Assembly (NCBI RefSeq): GCF_003205575.1 | Contig: NZ_PYBW01000018.1 | Span: 1-53,481 of the forward strand | Origin: Streptomyces tateyamensis | GTDB taxonomy: Bacteria > Actinomycetota > Actinomycetes > Streptomycetales > Streptomycetaceae | Direction: 5' to 3' | Length of the DNA: 53,481 bases | Shown here: piece by piece, positions 6,480 through 15,022 of the stretch | Numbering within the stretch: position 1 is the stretch's first letter | Layout: the number at the start of each line of letters is the position of its first letter | Notes under the pieces: generated by a model | Databases searched by the model: none | Told to the model about the DNA's origin: nothing | Seen by the model: only the letters and a program-made list of their open reading frames with translations | Program-made: the position numbers and the translations under genes

Positions 6480-7451
6480 CTAGAGCATCCGGACCGCGTC
6501 CATCGCCCAGTAGGTGAGGATCTGCTCGGCCCCGGCCCGGCGGATCGAGGTCAGCGTCTCCAGGATCATCCGGTCCCGGTCGATCCAGCCGTTGGCGGCG
6601 GCGGCCTCCACCATCGCGTACTCGCCGGACACCTGGTAGGCGGCCACCGGCACCGGGGAGGCGTCCGCCACCTGGCGCAGGATGTCCAGGTAGGCCATGG
6701 CCGGCTTGACCATCACCAGGTCAGCGCCCTCGGCCAGGTCCAGCTCCAGCTCGCGCAGCGACTCGCGGGCGTTGGCCGGGTCCTGCTGGTAGCTCTTGCG
6801 GTCGCCGCGCAACGAGGAGCCGACCGCCTCGCGGAACGGCCCGTAGAAGGCCGAGGCGTACTTGGCGGTGTAGGCCAGGATGCCCACCTGCTGGTGCCCG
6901 GCCTCGTCCAGGGCGCGGCGGACCACGCCGATCTGGCCGTCCATCATCCCGGACGGGCCGACCAGGTGGACCCCGGCGTCGGCCTGCACCCGGGCCATCT
7001 CGGCGTACCGCTCCAGGGTGGCGTCGTTGTCGACCGAGCCGTCGGCCGCGAGCACCCCGCAGTGGCCGTGGTCGGTGTACTCGTCCAGGCACAGGTCGGA
7101 CATGACCACCAGCTGGTCGCCGACCTCGGCGACGGTGTCCCGGATCGCCTGCTGCAGGATGCCGTCCGGGTTGGTCCCCTCGCTGCCGGTGGCGTCCTGT
7201 ACGGCCGGCACGCCGAACAGCATGACGCCGCCGAGACCCGCCTCGGCCGCCTCGACCACCGCCTTGCGCAGCGTCTCGCGGGTGTGCTGGACCACCCCCG
7301 GCATCGAGGAGATCGGCCGCGGTTCGCTGATCCCCTCGCGCACGAAGAGCGGCAGGATCAGCTCGGCCGGGTGCAGCCGGGTCTCGGCCACCAGTCGGCG
7401 CATGGCCGGACTGTTGCGCAGCCGACGGGGGCGGACAGCAGGGAACTCCAC
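6480..7451 (-). CDS. hemB: Delta-aminolevulinic acid dehydratase (porphobilinogen synthase)
   Basis: 323 residues from the GTG at 7451 ([14 protein letters not shown]), with CGGAGGAA just upstream; this fits the family length of about 325. It condenses two 5-aminolevulinate molecules to porphobilinogen in the cytoplasm. Visible are the cysteine-rich zinc site [14 protein letters not shown], the first active lysine in AYTAKYAS and the Schiff-base lysine in [10 protein letters not shown]. The zinc-type Cys motif, rather than the Asp-rich magnesium type, is retained. It is the last gene of the leftward rex-hem operon, 32 bases after hemD. Confidence 0.97.
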   Translation of the reverse strand: MEFPAVRPRRLRNSPAMRRLVAETRLHPAELILPLFVREGISEPRPISSMPGVVQHTRETLRKAVVEAAEAGLGGVMLFGVPAVQDATGSEGTNPDGILQQAIRDTVAEVGDQLVVMSDLCLDEYTDHGHCGVLAADGSVDNDATLERYAEMARVQADAGVHLVGPSGMMDGQIGVVRRALDEAGHQQVGILAYTAKYASAFYGPFREAVGSSLRGDRKSYQQDPANARESLRELELDLAEGADLVMVKPAMAYLDILRQVADASPVPVAAYQVSGEYAMVEAAAANGWIDRDRMILETLTSIRRAGAEQILTYWAMDAVRML

Positions 7452-7483
7452 GATTCCTCCGAAGCGGGGATCAGCAGCGACGA

Positions 7484-9139
7484 TCAGCGCGCCTTGCGAC
7501 GGGAGCCGGGGCGACGCTCGCTGGGCCGGTAGACCGGTTCGCCGGCCGAGGTGGCCGCGTCCCGGCGCCCGGCGCCGAACTCGGCCAGCGCCTGGGCCAG
7601 CGCGGAGGCGGACGGCACGGGTGCCATCACGTCCACCCGCAGGCCGTGCTCCTCGGCGGTCTTGGCGGTGGCCGGACCGATGCAGGCGATGATGGTGACG
7701 TTGTGCGGCTTGCCGGCGATGCCGACCAGGTTGCGCACGGTCGAGGACGAGGTGAAGAGCACCGCGTCGAACCCGCCGCCCTTGATCGCCTCCCGGGTCT
7801 CGGCCGGCGGCGGCGAGGCGCGCACGGTCCGGTAGGCCGTCACGTCGTCCACCTCCCAGCCCAGTTCGACCAGGCCGGCCACCAGGGTCTCGGTGGCGAT
7901 GTCGGCGCGCGGCAGCAGCACCCGGTCGATCGGGTCGAAGACCGGGTCGTACGGCGGCCAGTCGTCCAGCAGCCCGGCCGCGGACTGCTCGCCGGAGGGC
8001 ACCAGGTCGGGCTTGACGCCGAAGTCGACCAGCGCCTGCGCGGTGGTCTCGCCGACCGCGGCGACCTTGATGCCGGCGAACGCGCGGGCGTCCAGGCCGT
8101 ACTCCTCGAACTTCTCCCGGACCGCGCGGACCGCGTTGACCGAGGTGAAGGCGATCCACTCGTACCGGCCGGTGACCAGGCCCTTGATCGCCCGCTCCAT
8201 CTGCTGCGGGGTGCGCGGCGGCTCCACGGCGATGGTCGGCACCTCCTGCGGCACCGCGCCGTAGGAGCGCAGCTGCTCGGAGAGCCCGTGCGCCTGCTCC
8301 TTGGTGCGCGGCACCAGGACGTTCCAGCCGAACAGCGGCTTGGTCTCGAACCAGGAGTGCGAGGAGCGGTGCTGGACCTGCTCACCGACCACGGCTATCA
8401 CCGAGGTGGCCGGGTCGACCGGCGCCGAGACCGGCGAGGGCAGCACCCGGGCCGCCTTCAGGTCGGCGGCGATCCCGGCCAGCGTGGAGGTGAAGGTGCG
8501 CTGGCGGGTAGTGGTGCCCGACAGCGTGGCGCAGAGCGCGGCGTCCGGCTTGCGGCCGTGGGTGACCAACGCGCTCGCGGTGGCCGGCAGCCGGCCCAGG
8601 GTGGTGCGCACCACCAGGGTGGTCTCGGGGGCGCCGAGGTCGACCAGCGCGCCGGCCACCAGCGCGTCGCCGTCCACGAAGCGCACGTCCGCGCCCTGGC
8701 TGCCGCGCAGCGGCACGCCGGCGTAGGCGGGCACGCCGACCGACTGGGCCACGCCCGGGACCAGCTCGAAGGCCACCCCGGCCTTGGCGCAGAGCAGCAT
8801 CTCCTCGGCGGCCCGGCCGTCCAGGCCCGGGTCGCCGTCGACGGTGCGGACCACGTGTCGGCCGGCCCGGACCGCGTCGGCGATCAGCTTGGCCACCGAA
8901 CCGGCGTCGTCGCCGCCGATGTCCAGCACCTCGCCGTCACCGGTGGCGGCCGGGCTGTGCAGCTGCACCCCGTCCGGGCAGTGCGCCCGCACCGCGTTGG
9001 CGGTCAGCGGGTCGGCGATCAGCACGTCGGCGGTGGCCAGCACCTCGACGGCCCGCAGGGTGAGCAGTCCGGGGTCGCCCGGACCGGCCCCCAGGAAGGT
9101 GCACAGTCCGGAACGGTCGGCGGTAGCGGTGGGGCTCAT
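7484..9139 (-). CDS. hemD: Bifunctional uroporphyrinogen-III C-methyltransferase/uroporphyrinogen-III synthase
   Basis: 551 residues. The N-terminal half (about 10-250) is the SAM-dependent uroporphyrinogen methyltransferase (CobA/SUMT) fold, with the [14 protein letters not shown] loop near residue 17. The C-terminal half (about 285-540) is HemD, uroporphyrinogen-III synthase, with [15 protein letters not shown] and [11 protein letters not shown]. The fusion makes uroporphyrinogen III and can commit it to sirohaem/cobalamin. This two-domain form is normal in actinomycetes. The C-terminus is basic (RPGSRRKAR). Its ATG overlaps the hemC stop by one base (TGATG), implying translational coupling. 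Confidence 0.95.
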   Translation of the reverse strand: MSPTATADRSGLCTFLGAGPGDPGLLTLRAVEVLATADVLIADPLTANAVRAHCPDGVQLHSPAATGDGEVLDIGGDDAGSVAKLIADAVRAGRHVVRTVDGDPGLDGRAAEEMLLCAKAGVAFELVPGVAQSVGVPAYAGVPLRGSQGADVRFVDGDALVAGALVDLGAPETTLVVRTTLGRLPATASALVTHGRKPDAALCATLSGTTTRQRTFTSTLAGIAADLKAARVLPSPVSAPVDPATSVIAVVGEQVQHRSSHSWFETKPLFGWNVLVPRTKEQAHGLSEQLRSYGAVPQEVPTIAVEPPRTPQQMERAIKGLVTGRYEWIAFTSVNAVRAVREKFEEYGLDARAFAGIKVAAVGETTAQALVDFGVKPDLVPSGEQSAAGLLDDWPPYDPVFDPIDRVLLPRADIATETLVAGLVELGWEVDDVTAYRTVRASPPPAETREAIKGGGFDAVLFTSSSTVRNLVGIAGKPHNVTIIACIGPATAKTAEEHGLRVDVMAPVPSASALAQALAEFGAGRRDAATSAGEPVYRPSERRPGSRRKAR

Positions 9140-10188
9140 CAGACTCGCTCCCCCATCAGACCGGCCGCGCCGCCGTCGAGCAGCCGGGCGGCCAGCGCGT
9201 GGCCCAGGGCCCGTGCGGTCTGCTCGGCCGTCCCGTCCAACGGGAGCGGACCAGTGGTGGACATCATCAGCAGGGTGGCGCCGTCGGTGGTGCCGATTAC
9301 GCCCTCCAGCCGCAGTTCGTGCTCCTCGAGCCGGGCCAGCGCGGCCACCGGGGCCGAGCAGCCCGCCTCGAGGGCGGCCAGCAGCGCACGCTCGGCGGCG
9401 ACCGCGGCCCGGGTGGGCAGGTGGTCGAGCGCGCCGAGGGCGGCGGCCAACTCGGGGGCGTCGGCCCGGCACTCGATGGCCAGGGCGCCCTGGCCGGGGG
9501 CCGGCAGCATCAGCTCCGGCGCCAAGTGCTGGCTGATCTCGGCCGACCGGCCGAGCCGGTTGAGGCCGGCGGTGGCCAGCACCACCGCGTCCAGCTCACC
9601 GGAGTGGGTGTAGCCGATCCGGGTGTCCACGTTGCCGCGGATCGGGACCGTCTCGATCTCCTGGCCGCGGCTGCGGGCCCAGGCGTTCAGCTGGGCCATC
9701 CGGCGCGGCGAGCCGGTGCCGATCCGCACCGGGCGCCCGGCGCACTTCTCCACCAGGGTCTCCAGGTCGAGCCCCTCGCGGGCCACCAGCGCGTCGCGCA
9801 CGTCCTCGCGCTCGGGGATCGCCGCCAGCAGCAGGCCCTCGGGCGCCGCGGTCGGCAGGTCCTTGAGCGAGTGCACGGCGAAGTCGATCTCGCCCGCCAG
9901 CAGCGCGTCGCGCAGCGCGGAGACGAAGACCCCGGTGCCGCCGATCTGCGCCAGGTGCTCGCGCGAGGTGTCCCCGTAGGTGGTGATCTCCACCAGCTCG
10001 ACCGGGCGGCCGGTGGCCCTGCTGACCTCGCGCGCCACCATGCCGGACTGCGCCATGGCCAGCGGGCTGCGCCGGGTGCCCAGGCGCAGCGGTATCGTTT
10101 CAGCGTCCAACTGGCCTTGCTGCATGCTCAGTTGCCCATTCATAAGGCTTTCGTCCCGGTCGTGCTGGTGGTCGAGAGGCTGGTTCAT
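9139..10188 (-). CDS. hemC: Hydroxymethylbilane synthase (porphobilinogen deaminase)
   Basis: Polymerises four porphobilinogens to hydroxymethylbilane. The start with an ATGA overlap of the hemA stop gives 349 residues; the conserved fold begins only near residue 32 (IPLRLGTRRSPLAMAQSG), so the first 30 residues are an extension and an internal Met (MNGQLS) is an alternative start. The substrate loop Arg/Lys positions are in HSLKDLPT, and the dipyrromethane cofactor cysteine is in EAGCSAPV. Usual family length is about 310-320. Second hem gene of the rex operon. Confidence 0.96.
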   Translation of the reverse strand: MNQPLDHQHDRDESLMNGQLSMQQGQLDAETIPLRLGTRRSPLAMAQSGMVAREVSRATGRPVELVEITTYGDTSREHLAQIGGTGVFVSALRDALLAGEIDFAVHSLKDLPTAAPEGLLLAAIPEREDVRDALVAREGLDLETLVEKCAGRPVRIGTGSPRRMAQLNAWARSRGQEIETVPIRGNVDTRIGYTHSGELDAVVLATAGLNRLGRSAEISQHLAPELMLPAPGQGALAIECRADAPELAAALGALDHLPTRAAVAAERALLAALEAGCSAPVAALARLEEHELRLEGVIGTTDGATLLMMSTTGPLPLDGTAEQTARALGHALAARLLDGGAAGLMGERV

Positions 10189-11549
10189 CGCGCCGCTCCG
10201 CCCGCGAGACTACCGCTGGCGGGCTGCTTCGTGGGCCCTGCTTGTTCGCCGAGGGCCACCGGCGTACCCGAGACCGCGCGCACCGCGCCCGGATCGAGGT
10301 CGAAGAGCTCGCGCAGCGCCTCCGCGTAGGAGGCCCCGCCGGGCTCGGCGGCCAGCTGCTTGACCCGCACCGTCGGCGCGTGCAGCAGCTTGTCGACCAC
10401 CCGGCGCACGGTCTGCGCCATCTCGGCGCTGGTCCGCTCGTCCAGGTCGGGCAGCCTGGCCTGCAGCCGGGCCAGCTCGGCACCGACCACCTCGGAGGCC
10501 ATCGCGCGCAGCGCCACCACCGTGGGGGCGATCCGCGCGGCGCGCTGGGCGGCACCGAAGGCGGCCACCTCGTCGGCCACGATGGAGCCGACCGCGTCGA
10601 CGTCGCCGGCCCCGGGCAGCGCGGCGTCGGCCTGGGAGAGCGACTCCAGGTCGACCAGCAGCGCGCCGGGCAGCTCGTGCACCGCGTGGTCCACGTCCCG
10701 CGGCATCGCGAGGTCGAGGAAGGCCAGCGGGGTGGTGGCGGTGCGCTCGGCGAGCGCGGTGGCGACCTGGTCGGCCGCGATCACCACGCCGGCCGAGCCG
10801 GTGCAGGAGATGACCAGGTCCACCTCGGTCAGCACCCGGCCGACCTCGGCGAAGTCCGCGGTGCGGGCGCCCAGGGTGGCGGCCAGCCGTTCGGCCCGCT
10901 CCCTGGTCCGGTTGGCGATCACCAGGTCGGCCACGCCGGCCCGGGCCAGCGTGGCGGCGGCCAGCGAGCTCATCGAGCCGGCCCCCACCACCAGCGCCCG
11001 CTTGCCGGCGATCTCGCCGGCCCCGGCGGCCACCAGCTCCAAGCCGAAGCTGACCAGCGACTGGCCGGCCTTGTCGATGCCGGTCTCGCTGTGCGCCCGC
11101 TTGCCGACCCGCAGCGCCTGCTGGAAGAGCTCGTTCAGGCCGCGGCCCGCGGTGTGCTCCTCCTGCGCCCGGGCCAGCGAGTCGCGCAGCTGACCGAGGA
11201 TCTGGCCCTCGCCGACCACCATCGAGTCCAGTCCGCAGGCCACCGAGAAGAGGTGGTGCACGGCCCGGTCCTCGTAGTGCACGTAGAGGTGCCCGGTGAG
11301 CTCCTCCAGGTCCACCCCGCTGTGCTCGGCGAGCAGTTGGGACAGCTCGGCGACCCCGGCGTGGAACTTGTCCACGTCGGCGTAGAGCTCGATCCGGTTG
11401 CAGGTGTTGAGCAGCGCGGCCTCGGAGACGGTGGCCGAGGCGGCCGCGTCGTGCAGCAGCCGCACCGGGACGTCCCCGGTCAGCGCGGCGCGCTCCAGGA
11501 CGGTGACGGGTGCGGTGCGGTGCGAGAGACCCACGACCAGCAGACTCAC
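10185..11549 (-). CDS. hemA: Glutamyl-tRNA reductase
   Basis: 454 residues from GTG, with GAGGTGGG upstream. It reduces glutamyl-tRNA to glutamate-1-semialdehyde with NADPH, the first step of C5 haem synthesis. Seen are the N-terminal VVGLSHRTAPV, the catalytic cysteine in LLNTCNRIELYADV (about residue 50), the tRNA/active-site stretch SMVVGEGQILGQ, and a Rossmann NADP site GAGSMSSLAA. The C-terminal dimerisation helix is present. First haem gene after rex, separated by about 100 bases, and expected to be Rex-controlled. Confidence 0.97.
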   Translation of the reverse strand: MSLLVVGLSHRTAPVTVLERAALTGDVPVRLLHDAAASATVSEAALLNTCNRIELYADVDKFHAGVAELSQLLAEHSGVDLEELTGHLYVHYEDRAVHHLFSVACGLDSMVVGEGQILGQLRDSLARAQEEHTAGRGLNELFQQALRVGKRAHSETGIDKAGQSLVSFGLELVAAGAGEIAGKRALVVGAGSMSSLAAATLARAGVADLVIANRTRERAERLAATLGARTADFAEVGRVLTEVDLVISCTGSAGVVIAADQVATALAERTATTPLAFLDLAMPRDVDHAVHELPGALLVDLESLSQADAALPGAGDVDAVGSIVADEVAAFGAAQRAARIAPTVVALRAMASEVVGAELARLQARLPDLDERTSAEMAQTVRRVVDKLLHAPTVRVKQLAAEPGGASYAEALRELFDLDPGAVRAVSGTPVALGEQAGPTKQPASGSLAGGAAR

Positions 11550-11649
11550 GCGCCCACCTCGCAGAGTTCGGCGGCCGGCGAGCCGGACGCGCCCTCCCGG
11601 ACGATTCTCCCCAAGCCTTCGGCCGGGGTGACCCCCATGCTTCGCTCGC

Positions 11650-12465
11650 TCATGCCGGCAGCACCGCCTGCCGGTCGTTCTCGCCCAGCTCCTTGGCGTC
11701 CTTGGCCGCGCCGGCGGCGCGCCGCAGCTTGGCGGCGGCGGCCCGCACGGGGCCGGGCGCGCGCTCGCGCGCCGGCTCCTCGGCCGGGCGGCCCTCCTCC
11801 GGCTCCTCGCCGGACTTGCGCTGCTCGTGGAAGGCCAGGATCTGCAGCTCTATCGACAGGTCGACCTTGCGCACGTCCACCCCGTCCGGCACGGTCAGCA
11901 CCGTCGGGGCGAAGTTCAGGATGCTGGTCACCCCGGCCTCGACCAGCCGGTCGCAGACCTGCTGGGCGGCGCCCGGCGGCGTGGTGATCACACCGATGGA
12001 GACCTGCTGGCTGTCCACGATGGACTCCAGCTCGTCCATGTGGCGCACCGGCAGGCCGGCCGCGGTGCTGCCGACCACCGAGGGGTCGGCGTCCAGCAGG
12101 GCCGCGACCCGGAAGCCGCGGGAGGCGAAGCCGCCGTAGTTGGCCAGCGCGTGGCCCAGGTTCCCGATCCCCACGATCACCACGGGCCAGTCCTGGGTGA
12201 GACCGAGCTCACGCGAGATCTGGTACACGAGGTACTCGACGTCGTAGCCCACGCCGCGGGTGCCGTACGAGCCGAGGTAGGAGAAGTCCTTGCGCAGCTT
12301 CGCCGAGTTCACCCCGGCGGCCGCGGCCAGCTCCTCGGAGGAGACGGTGGGCACCGAGCGCTCGGAGAGCGCGGTCAGTGCGCGCAGGTACAGCGGCAGC
12401 CGGGCGACGGTCGCCTCGGGGATGCCGCGAGCACGCGTCTGACGTCCCACAGGGGTGCGGCGCAT
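11650..12465 (-). CDS. rex: Redox-sensing transcriptional repressor Rex
   Basis: 271 residues from the ATG at 12465 (MRRTPVGRQTRARG), preceded by GGAGG; a GTG at 12525 with AGGAG would add 20 residues and is possible. Rex senses NADH/NAD+ and represses respiratory genes when NAD+ is high. The winged-helix domain (about 12-85) contains IPEATVARLPLYLRAL and SAKLRKDFSYLGSYGTRGVG; the NAD-binding Rossmann domain has VGIGNLGHALANYGG near residue 100 and STLNFAPTV-like NFAPTVLTVP. The C-terminal 45 residues are charged and poorly conserved. A Rex operator lies upstream, indicating autoregulation of the rex-hemACDB operon. Confidence 0.96.
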   Translation of the reverse strand: MRRTPVGRQTRARGIPEATVARLPLYLRALTALSERSVPTVSSEELAAAAGVNSAKLRKDFSYLGSYGTRGVGYDVEYLVYQISRELGLTQDWPVVIVGIGNLGHALANYGGFASRGFRVAALLDADPSVVGSTAAGLPVRHMDELESIVDSQQVSIGVITTPPGAAQQVCDRLVEAGVTSILNFAPTVLTVPDGVDVRKVDLSIELQILAFHEQRKSGEEPEEGRPAEEPARERAPGPVRAAAAKLRRAAGAAKDAKELGENDRQAVLPA

Positions 12466-12571
12466 GGAGCCTCCGTCGGCAGGGCTGGGGGGCGTGGATT
12501 TGGGGGTGGAACGGCCGATTGCCACGGTGCTCCTGTGGGTGAAGCTGGGCTTTGGCTGCCAGGCTATGCGT

Positions 12572-12589
12572 TTGTGAACGTGTGCACAA
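12572..12589 (-). promoter_or_regulatory. Rex operator (ROP) upstream of rex
   Basis: TTGTGAACGTGTGCACAA matches the Rex consensus TTGTGAA-N4-TTCACAA at all but one of the conserved positions. It lies 47 bases before the GTG and 107 before the preferred ATG of rex, in the gap after the upstream exonuclease gene. Rex autoregulation of rex-hem is established in S. coelicolor. Confidence 0.85.
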
Positions 12590-12626
12590 AGATGGTGTCC
12601 GTTTTGTCCGGCCACAGTGATGCGCA

Positions 12627-13256
12627 TCACGCTCGAACGCGCGCGCACTCCTGCGGGTCGGAGCGGGGCCGGGCCAGCTCGGCCCAGTGCTGATCGGCCG
12701 CCAGCCGCAGCGCCGCACCCCGGGTGGACGGGTGGCCCTTGGCGGCGCTGGATGGTTCGCCCCAGCAGTACCGCAACAGGGCGGCGCTGGCCTGCGCGTC
12801 GCCGAGCGCGGTGTGCGCCGCGAAGCCGCCGAGGCCGGCCGCGGCCATGCAGGCGGCCAGCCCGAAACCGGTCGCCCCCGGCAGGTGGCGGCGGGCCAGT
12901 CGCATCGTGCAGACCTGTGGCACCGGCGACAGCGGCGTTCCGATCCGCGCGAACTCGCGCTCCAGGAAGGCCCGGTCACAGCTGACATGGTGACCCACCA
13001 GCACCCGGCCGGCCAGCAGTTCGCGCAGAAGCGGGGCCAGTGCGCGGAACCTAGGGGCTCCCACCACGTCCGCCTGCGCGATCCGGTGCACCTGGGTGGG
13101 CCCGACCGGGCCGCCCGGATCGAGCAGGCTGCTGAACTCCCGCTGCACGCCCAGCGCCCCGTCCAGCAGCACCACGCCGACCTCGACCACCCGGTGCCGC
13201 CAGGGGCTGCGACCGGTGGCCTCCACATCGACCACGGCGAATCCGCCAGGGGGCAT
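12627..13256 (-). CDS. DEDDh 3'-5' exonuclease (DnaQ-like)
   Basis: 209 residues with the exonuclease fold of the DnaQ/epsilon superfamily. Motif I is FAVVDVEATGRS (Asp and Glu metal ligands, about residues 10-12), motif II VGHHVSCDRAFLEREF (Asp), and motif III HTALGDAQASAALL (His and Asp). All four acidic ligands and the His are present, so activity on DNA or RNA 3' ends is expected. It is standalone rather than fused to a polymerase, so a repair or nucleotide-turnover role is more likely than replication proofreading. It is leftward, directly upstream of rex, but the Rex operator lies between them. Confidence 0.9.
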   Translation of the reverse strand: MPPGGFAVVDVEATGRSPWRHRVVEVGVVLLDGALGVQREFSSLLDPGGPVGPTQVHRIAQADVVGAPRFRALAPLLRELLAGRVLVGHHVSCDRAFLEREFARIGTPLSPVPQVCTMRLARRHLPGATGFGLAACMAAAGLGGFAAHTALGDAQASAALLRYCWGEPSSAAKGHPSTRGAALRLAADQHWAELARPRSDPQECARVRA

Positions 13257-13349
13257 CGCGGACCTCCAACGACCTGACCCCCGACGGCACGGAACGGGTT
13301 AGATCGTAGGCGGAGGCTGTGGCCCGGTCCAGAGGCCGAAAGACCCCTG

Positions 13350-13649
13350 TCAGGCGGTGAGCGCCTTGCGCAGGCGCTGCTCGTCCACCCGCCAGAAGTC
13401 GTGCTGGCGCCCGTCGACCAGGGTCACCGGGATCTGCTCCCAGTAGGCCCGGTACAGCGCCTCGTCCTGGGTGATGTCCTTCTCCTCGAAGGCGGCGCCC
13501 AGTTCGCCGGTGACCTTGAGGATCACCTCCCGGGCCTGGTCGCACAGGTGGCACCCCGGCTTGCCGACCAGGGTGACGGTGCGGGAGGCGGGATCGGGTG
13601 TGGCGCCGCGGCGCAGCAGTGGACTCACCGCACCATTGTGCGCCGCCAC
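13350..13649 (-). CDS. Glutaredoxin-like thioredoxin-fold protein
   Basis: 99 residues; the fold begins near residue 23 (RTVTLVGKPGCHLCDQAREV) with an intact CxxC (Cys-His-Leu-Cys), then the cis-proline in QIPVTLVDG and a C-terminal helix. Likely a dithiol reductase in the mycothiol/thioredoxin network of the cytosol. The start is uncertain: GTG at 13649 or GTG at 13628 (SPLLRRG), neither with a good ribosome binding site. It lies head-to-head with the HAD gene, and I recall the same pair next to rex in S. coelicolor. Confidence 0.88.
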   Translation of the reverse strand: MAAHNGAVSPLLRRGATPDPASRTVTLVGKPGCHLCDQAREVILKVTGELGAAFEEKDITQDEALYRAYWEQIPVTLVDGRQHDFWRVDEQRLRKALTA

Positions 13650-13690
13650 CGCATGCCCACTGCTCAGCCCGGCTGACTATGCTCGGTGCC

Positions 13691-14620
13691 ATGGCCGCGC
13701 TGCGAAGGCTCACCCAGGCAAGGCGTTCCCCCTCCGAGCGGACCGCCCTCGCGGGCGAGGCCGCCGCCGACGCGGCGGAGCAGGCCCTGCGCGCGGCCGG
13801 GCCGCTGAAGCCCGCGGCCGAGGAGGAGGCCGCCGCCGGCCCCGTGGACCACCCGCAGGCCGCCGCCTTCTTCGACTGCGACAACACGATCCTGCAGGGC
13901 GCCGCGGTCTTCTACCTGGGTGTCGGGCTGTACCGGCGCAAGTTCTTCAACCGCCGCGACGTGGCCCGGTTCGCCTGGCAACAGGCCTGGTTCCGGCTGG
14001 CCGGCGCCGAGGACCCGGCGCACATCGCGGACGCCCAGAACACCGCGCTCTCGCTGGTGGCCGGCAAGCGGACCGCCGACCTGGCGGCGATCTGCGAGGA
14101 GATCTTCGAGGACATCGTGGCCGCCAAGGTCTGGCCGGGCACCCGCGCCCTGGTGCAGATGCACCTGGACGCCGGGCAGCGGGTCTGGCTGGTCACCGCC
14201 GCGCCGGTGGAGGTGGCCCGGATCATCGCCCGCCAACTCGGCATGACCGGGGCGCTGGGCACGGTGGCCGAGGAGGTGGACGGCGCCTACACCGGCCGGC
14301 TGGTCGGCCAGATGCTGCACGGCCCGGCCAAGGCCGCCGCGGTGCGCGCACTGGCCCGCCGCGAGCAGTTGGACCTGGACCACTGCGCCGCCTACAGCGA
14401 CTCGGCCAACGACATCCCGATGCTCTCGCTGGTCGGCCACCCGTTCGTGGTCAACCCTGACGGCCGTCTGCGCAGGCACGCCCGGGCGCACGGCTGGCGG
14501 GTCCAGGACTTCCGCACCGGGCGCAAGGCGGCCCGGATCGGGGTGCCCGCCGCGGTCGCCGTGGGCGCGCTGGCCGGTGCCGCGCTGGCCGGCATGGCGC
14601 TGCGCCGCCGCCGGCGCTGA
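13691..14620 (+). CDS. HAD-IB family phosphatase with C-terminal membrane anchor
   Basis: 309 residues. Motif I FFDCDNTILQG (Asp nucleophile and Asp acid/base, about residues 57-63), motif II VWLVTAAP, a Lys in HGPAKAAAVRAL, and motif IV YSDSANDIPML. This is the SerB-like IB subfamily; relatives act on phosphoserine or phospholipid head groups. The last 35 residues are a hydrophobic Ala/Gly helix followed by LRRRRR, suggesting a membrane anchor facing the cytosol. The ATG at 13691 was chosen; an ATG four codons earlier is possible. It precedes bldN on the same strand but a hairpin separates them. Confidence 0.9.
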   Translation: MAALRRLTQARRSPSERTALAGEAAADAAEQALRAAGPLKPAAEEEAAAGPVDHPQAAAFFDCDNTILQGAAVFYLGVGLYRRKFFNRRDVARFAWQQAWFRLAGAEDPAHIADAQNTALSLVAGKRTADLAAICEEIFEDIVAAKVWPGTRALVQMHLDAGQRVWLVTAAPVEVARIIARQLGMTGALGTVAEEVDGAYTGRLVGQMLHGPAKAAAVRALARREQLDLDHCAAYSDSANDIPMLSLVGHPFVVNPDGRLRRHARAHGWRVQDFRTGRKAARIGVPAAVAVGALAGAALAGMALRRRRR

Positions 14621-14640
14621 CGGCCGCCCGGCCGCGGCCG
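14621..14640 (+). terminator. Hairpin after the HAD phosphatase gene
   Basis: CGGCCGC and its complement, 6-nt loop, starting at the base after the stop codon. Short but fully GC. Confidence 0.5.
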
Positions 14641-15022
14641 GCTGACCAGGCGTCAAACCGGTGGCCCCGTAACGGCCTTCGACTGACCGGTTCTGATCGT
14701 TCGGACGCTCCGGAAACTCGGCGATTGGCAACGACGGTTGCCGGGAAAAGGCCCGCCCGACCTCCCAATCGGTCACACTGCGCACGATCACGGTCACGGA
14801 TGGCACTCAGTACGGCGGGTTGTTCGGTCAGTTTCGGGTCATATACCACGCGAAGTGGATCCCAATCGACCACTTCGGCCACACGGTGTAGCTGTCATTG
14901 CACAAAGCGTTATTCTCTCCTGGATGCACGCCCACCCCAGGCGTCCCCTTGGCGGGTGACGGGGAGCGTGCTCTCCGCGCAGGCGGAGGTGATCCGTCCA
15001 CAGTTCTGCCTCTGGGAGTCCC
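14641..15022. other. Upstream regulatory region of bldN
   Basis: About 380 bases without a gene, notably lower in GC than the surroundings, as expected for a developmentally controlled promoter. Holds a BldD-box-like site at 14772-14786. No clear -35/-10 pair could be fixed. Confidence 0.6.
14772..14786. promoter_or_regulatory. Candidate BldD box upstream of bldN
   Basis: GTCACACTGCGCACG fits the half-palindromic BldD consensus TNACNC(A/T)GNGTNA at 7 of 9 fixed positions. bldN is an established direct BldD target in S. coelicolor, repressed during vegetative growth. The site is about 240 bases before the start codon. Confidence 0.35.

Noticed and set aside
7452..8159. Upstream extension of the hemB frame
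   Set aside because: It overlaps hemD in another frame; family length and a good binding site favour GTG at 7451.
11550..11649. Possible terminator or repeat between rex and hemA
   Set aside because: The 100-base gap has a small GGGGTGACCCC inverted repeat and a hairpin-prone stretch, but nothing strong enough to call a separate transcript.
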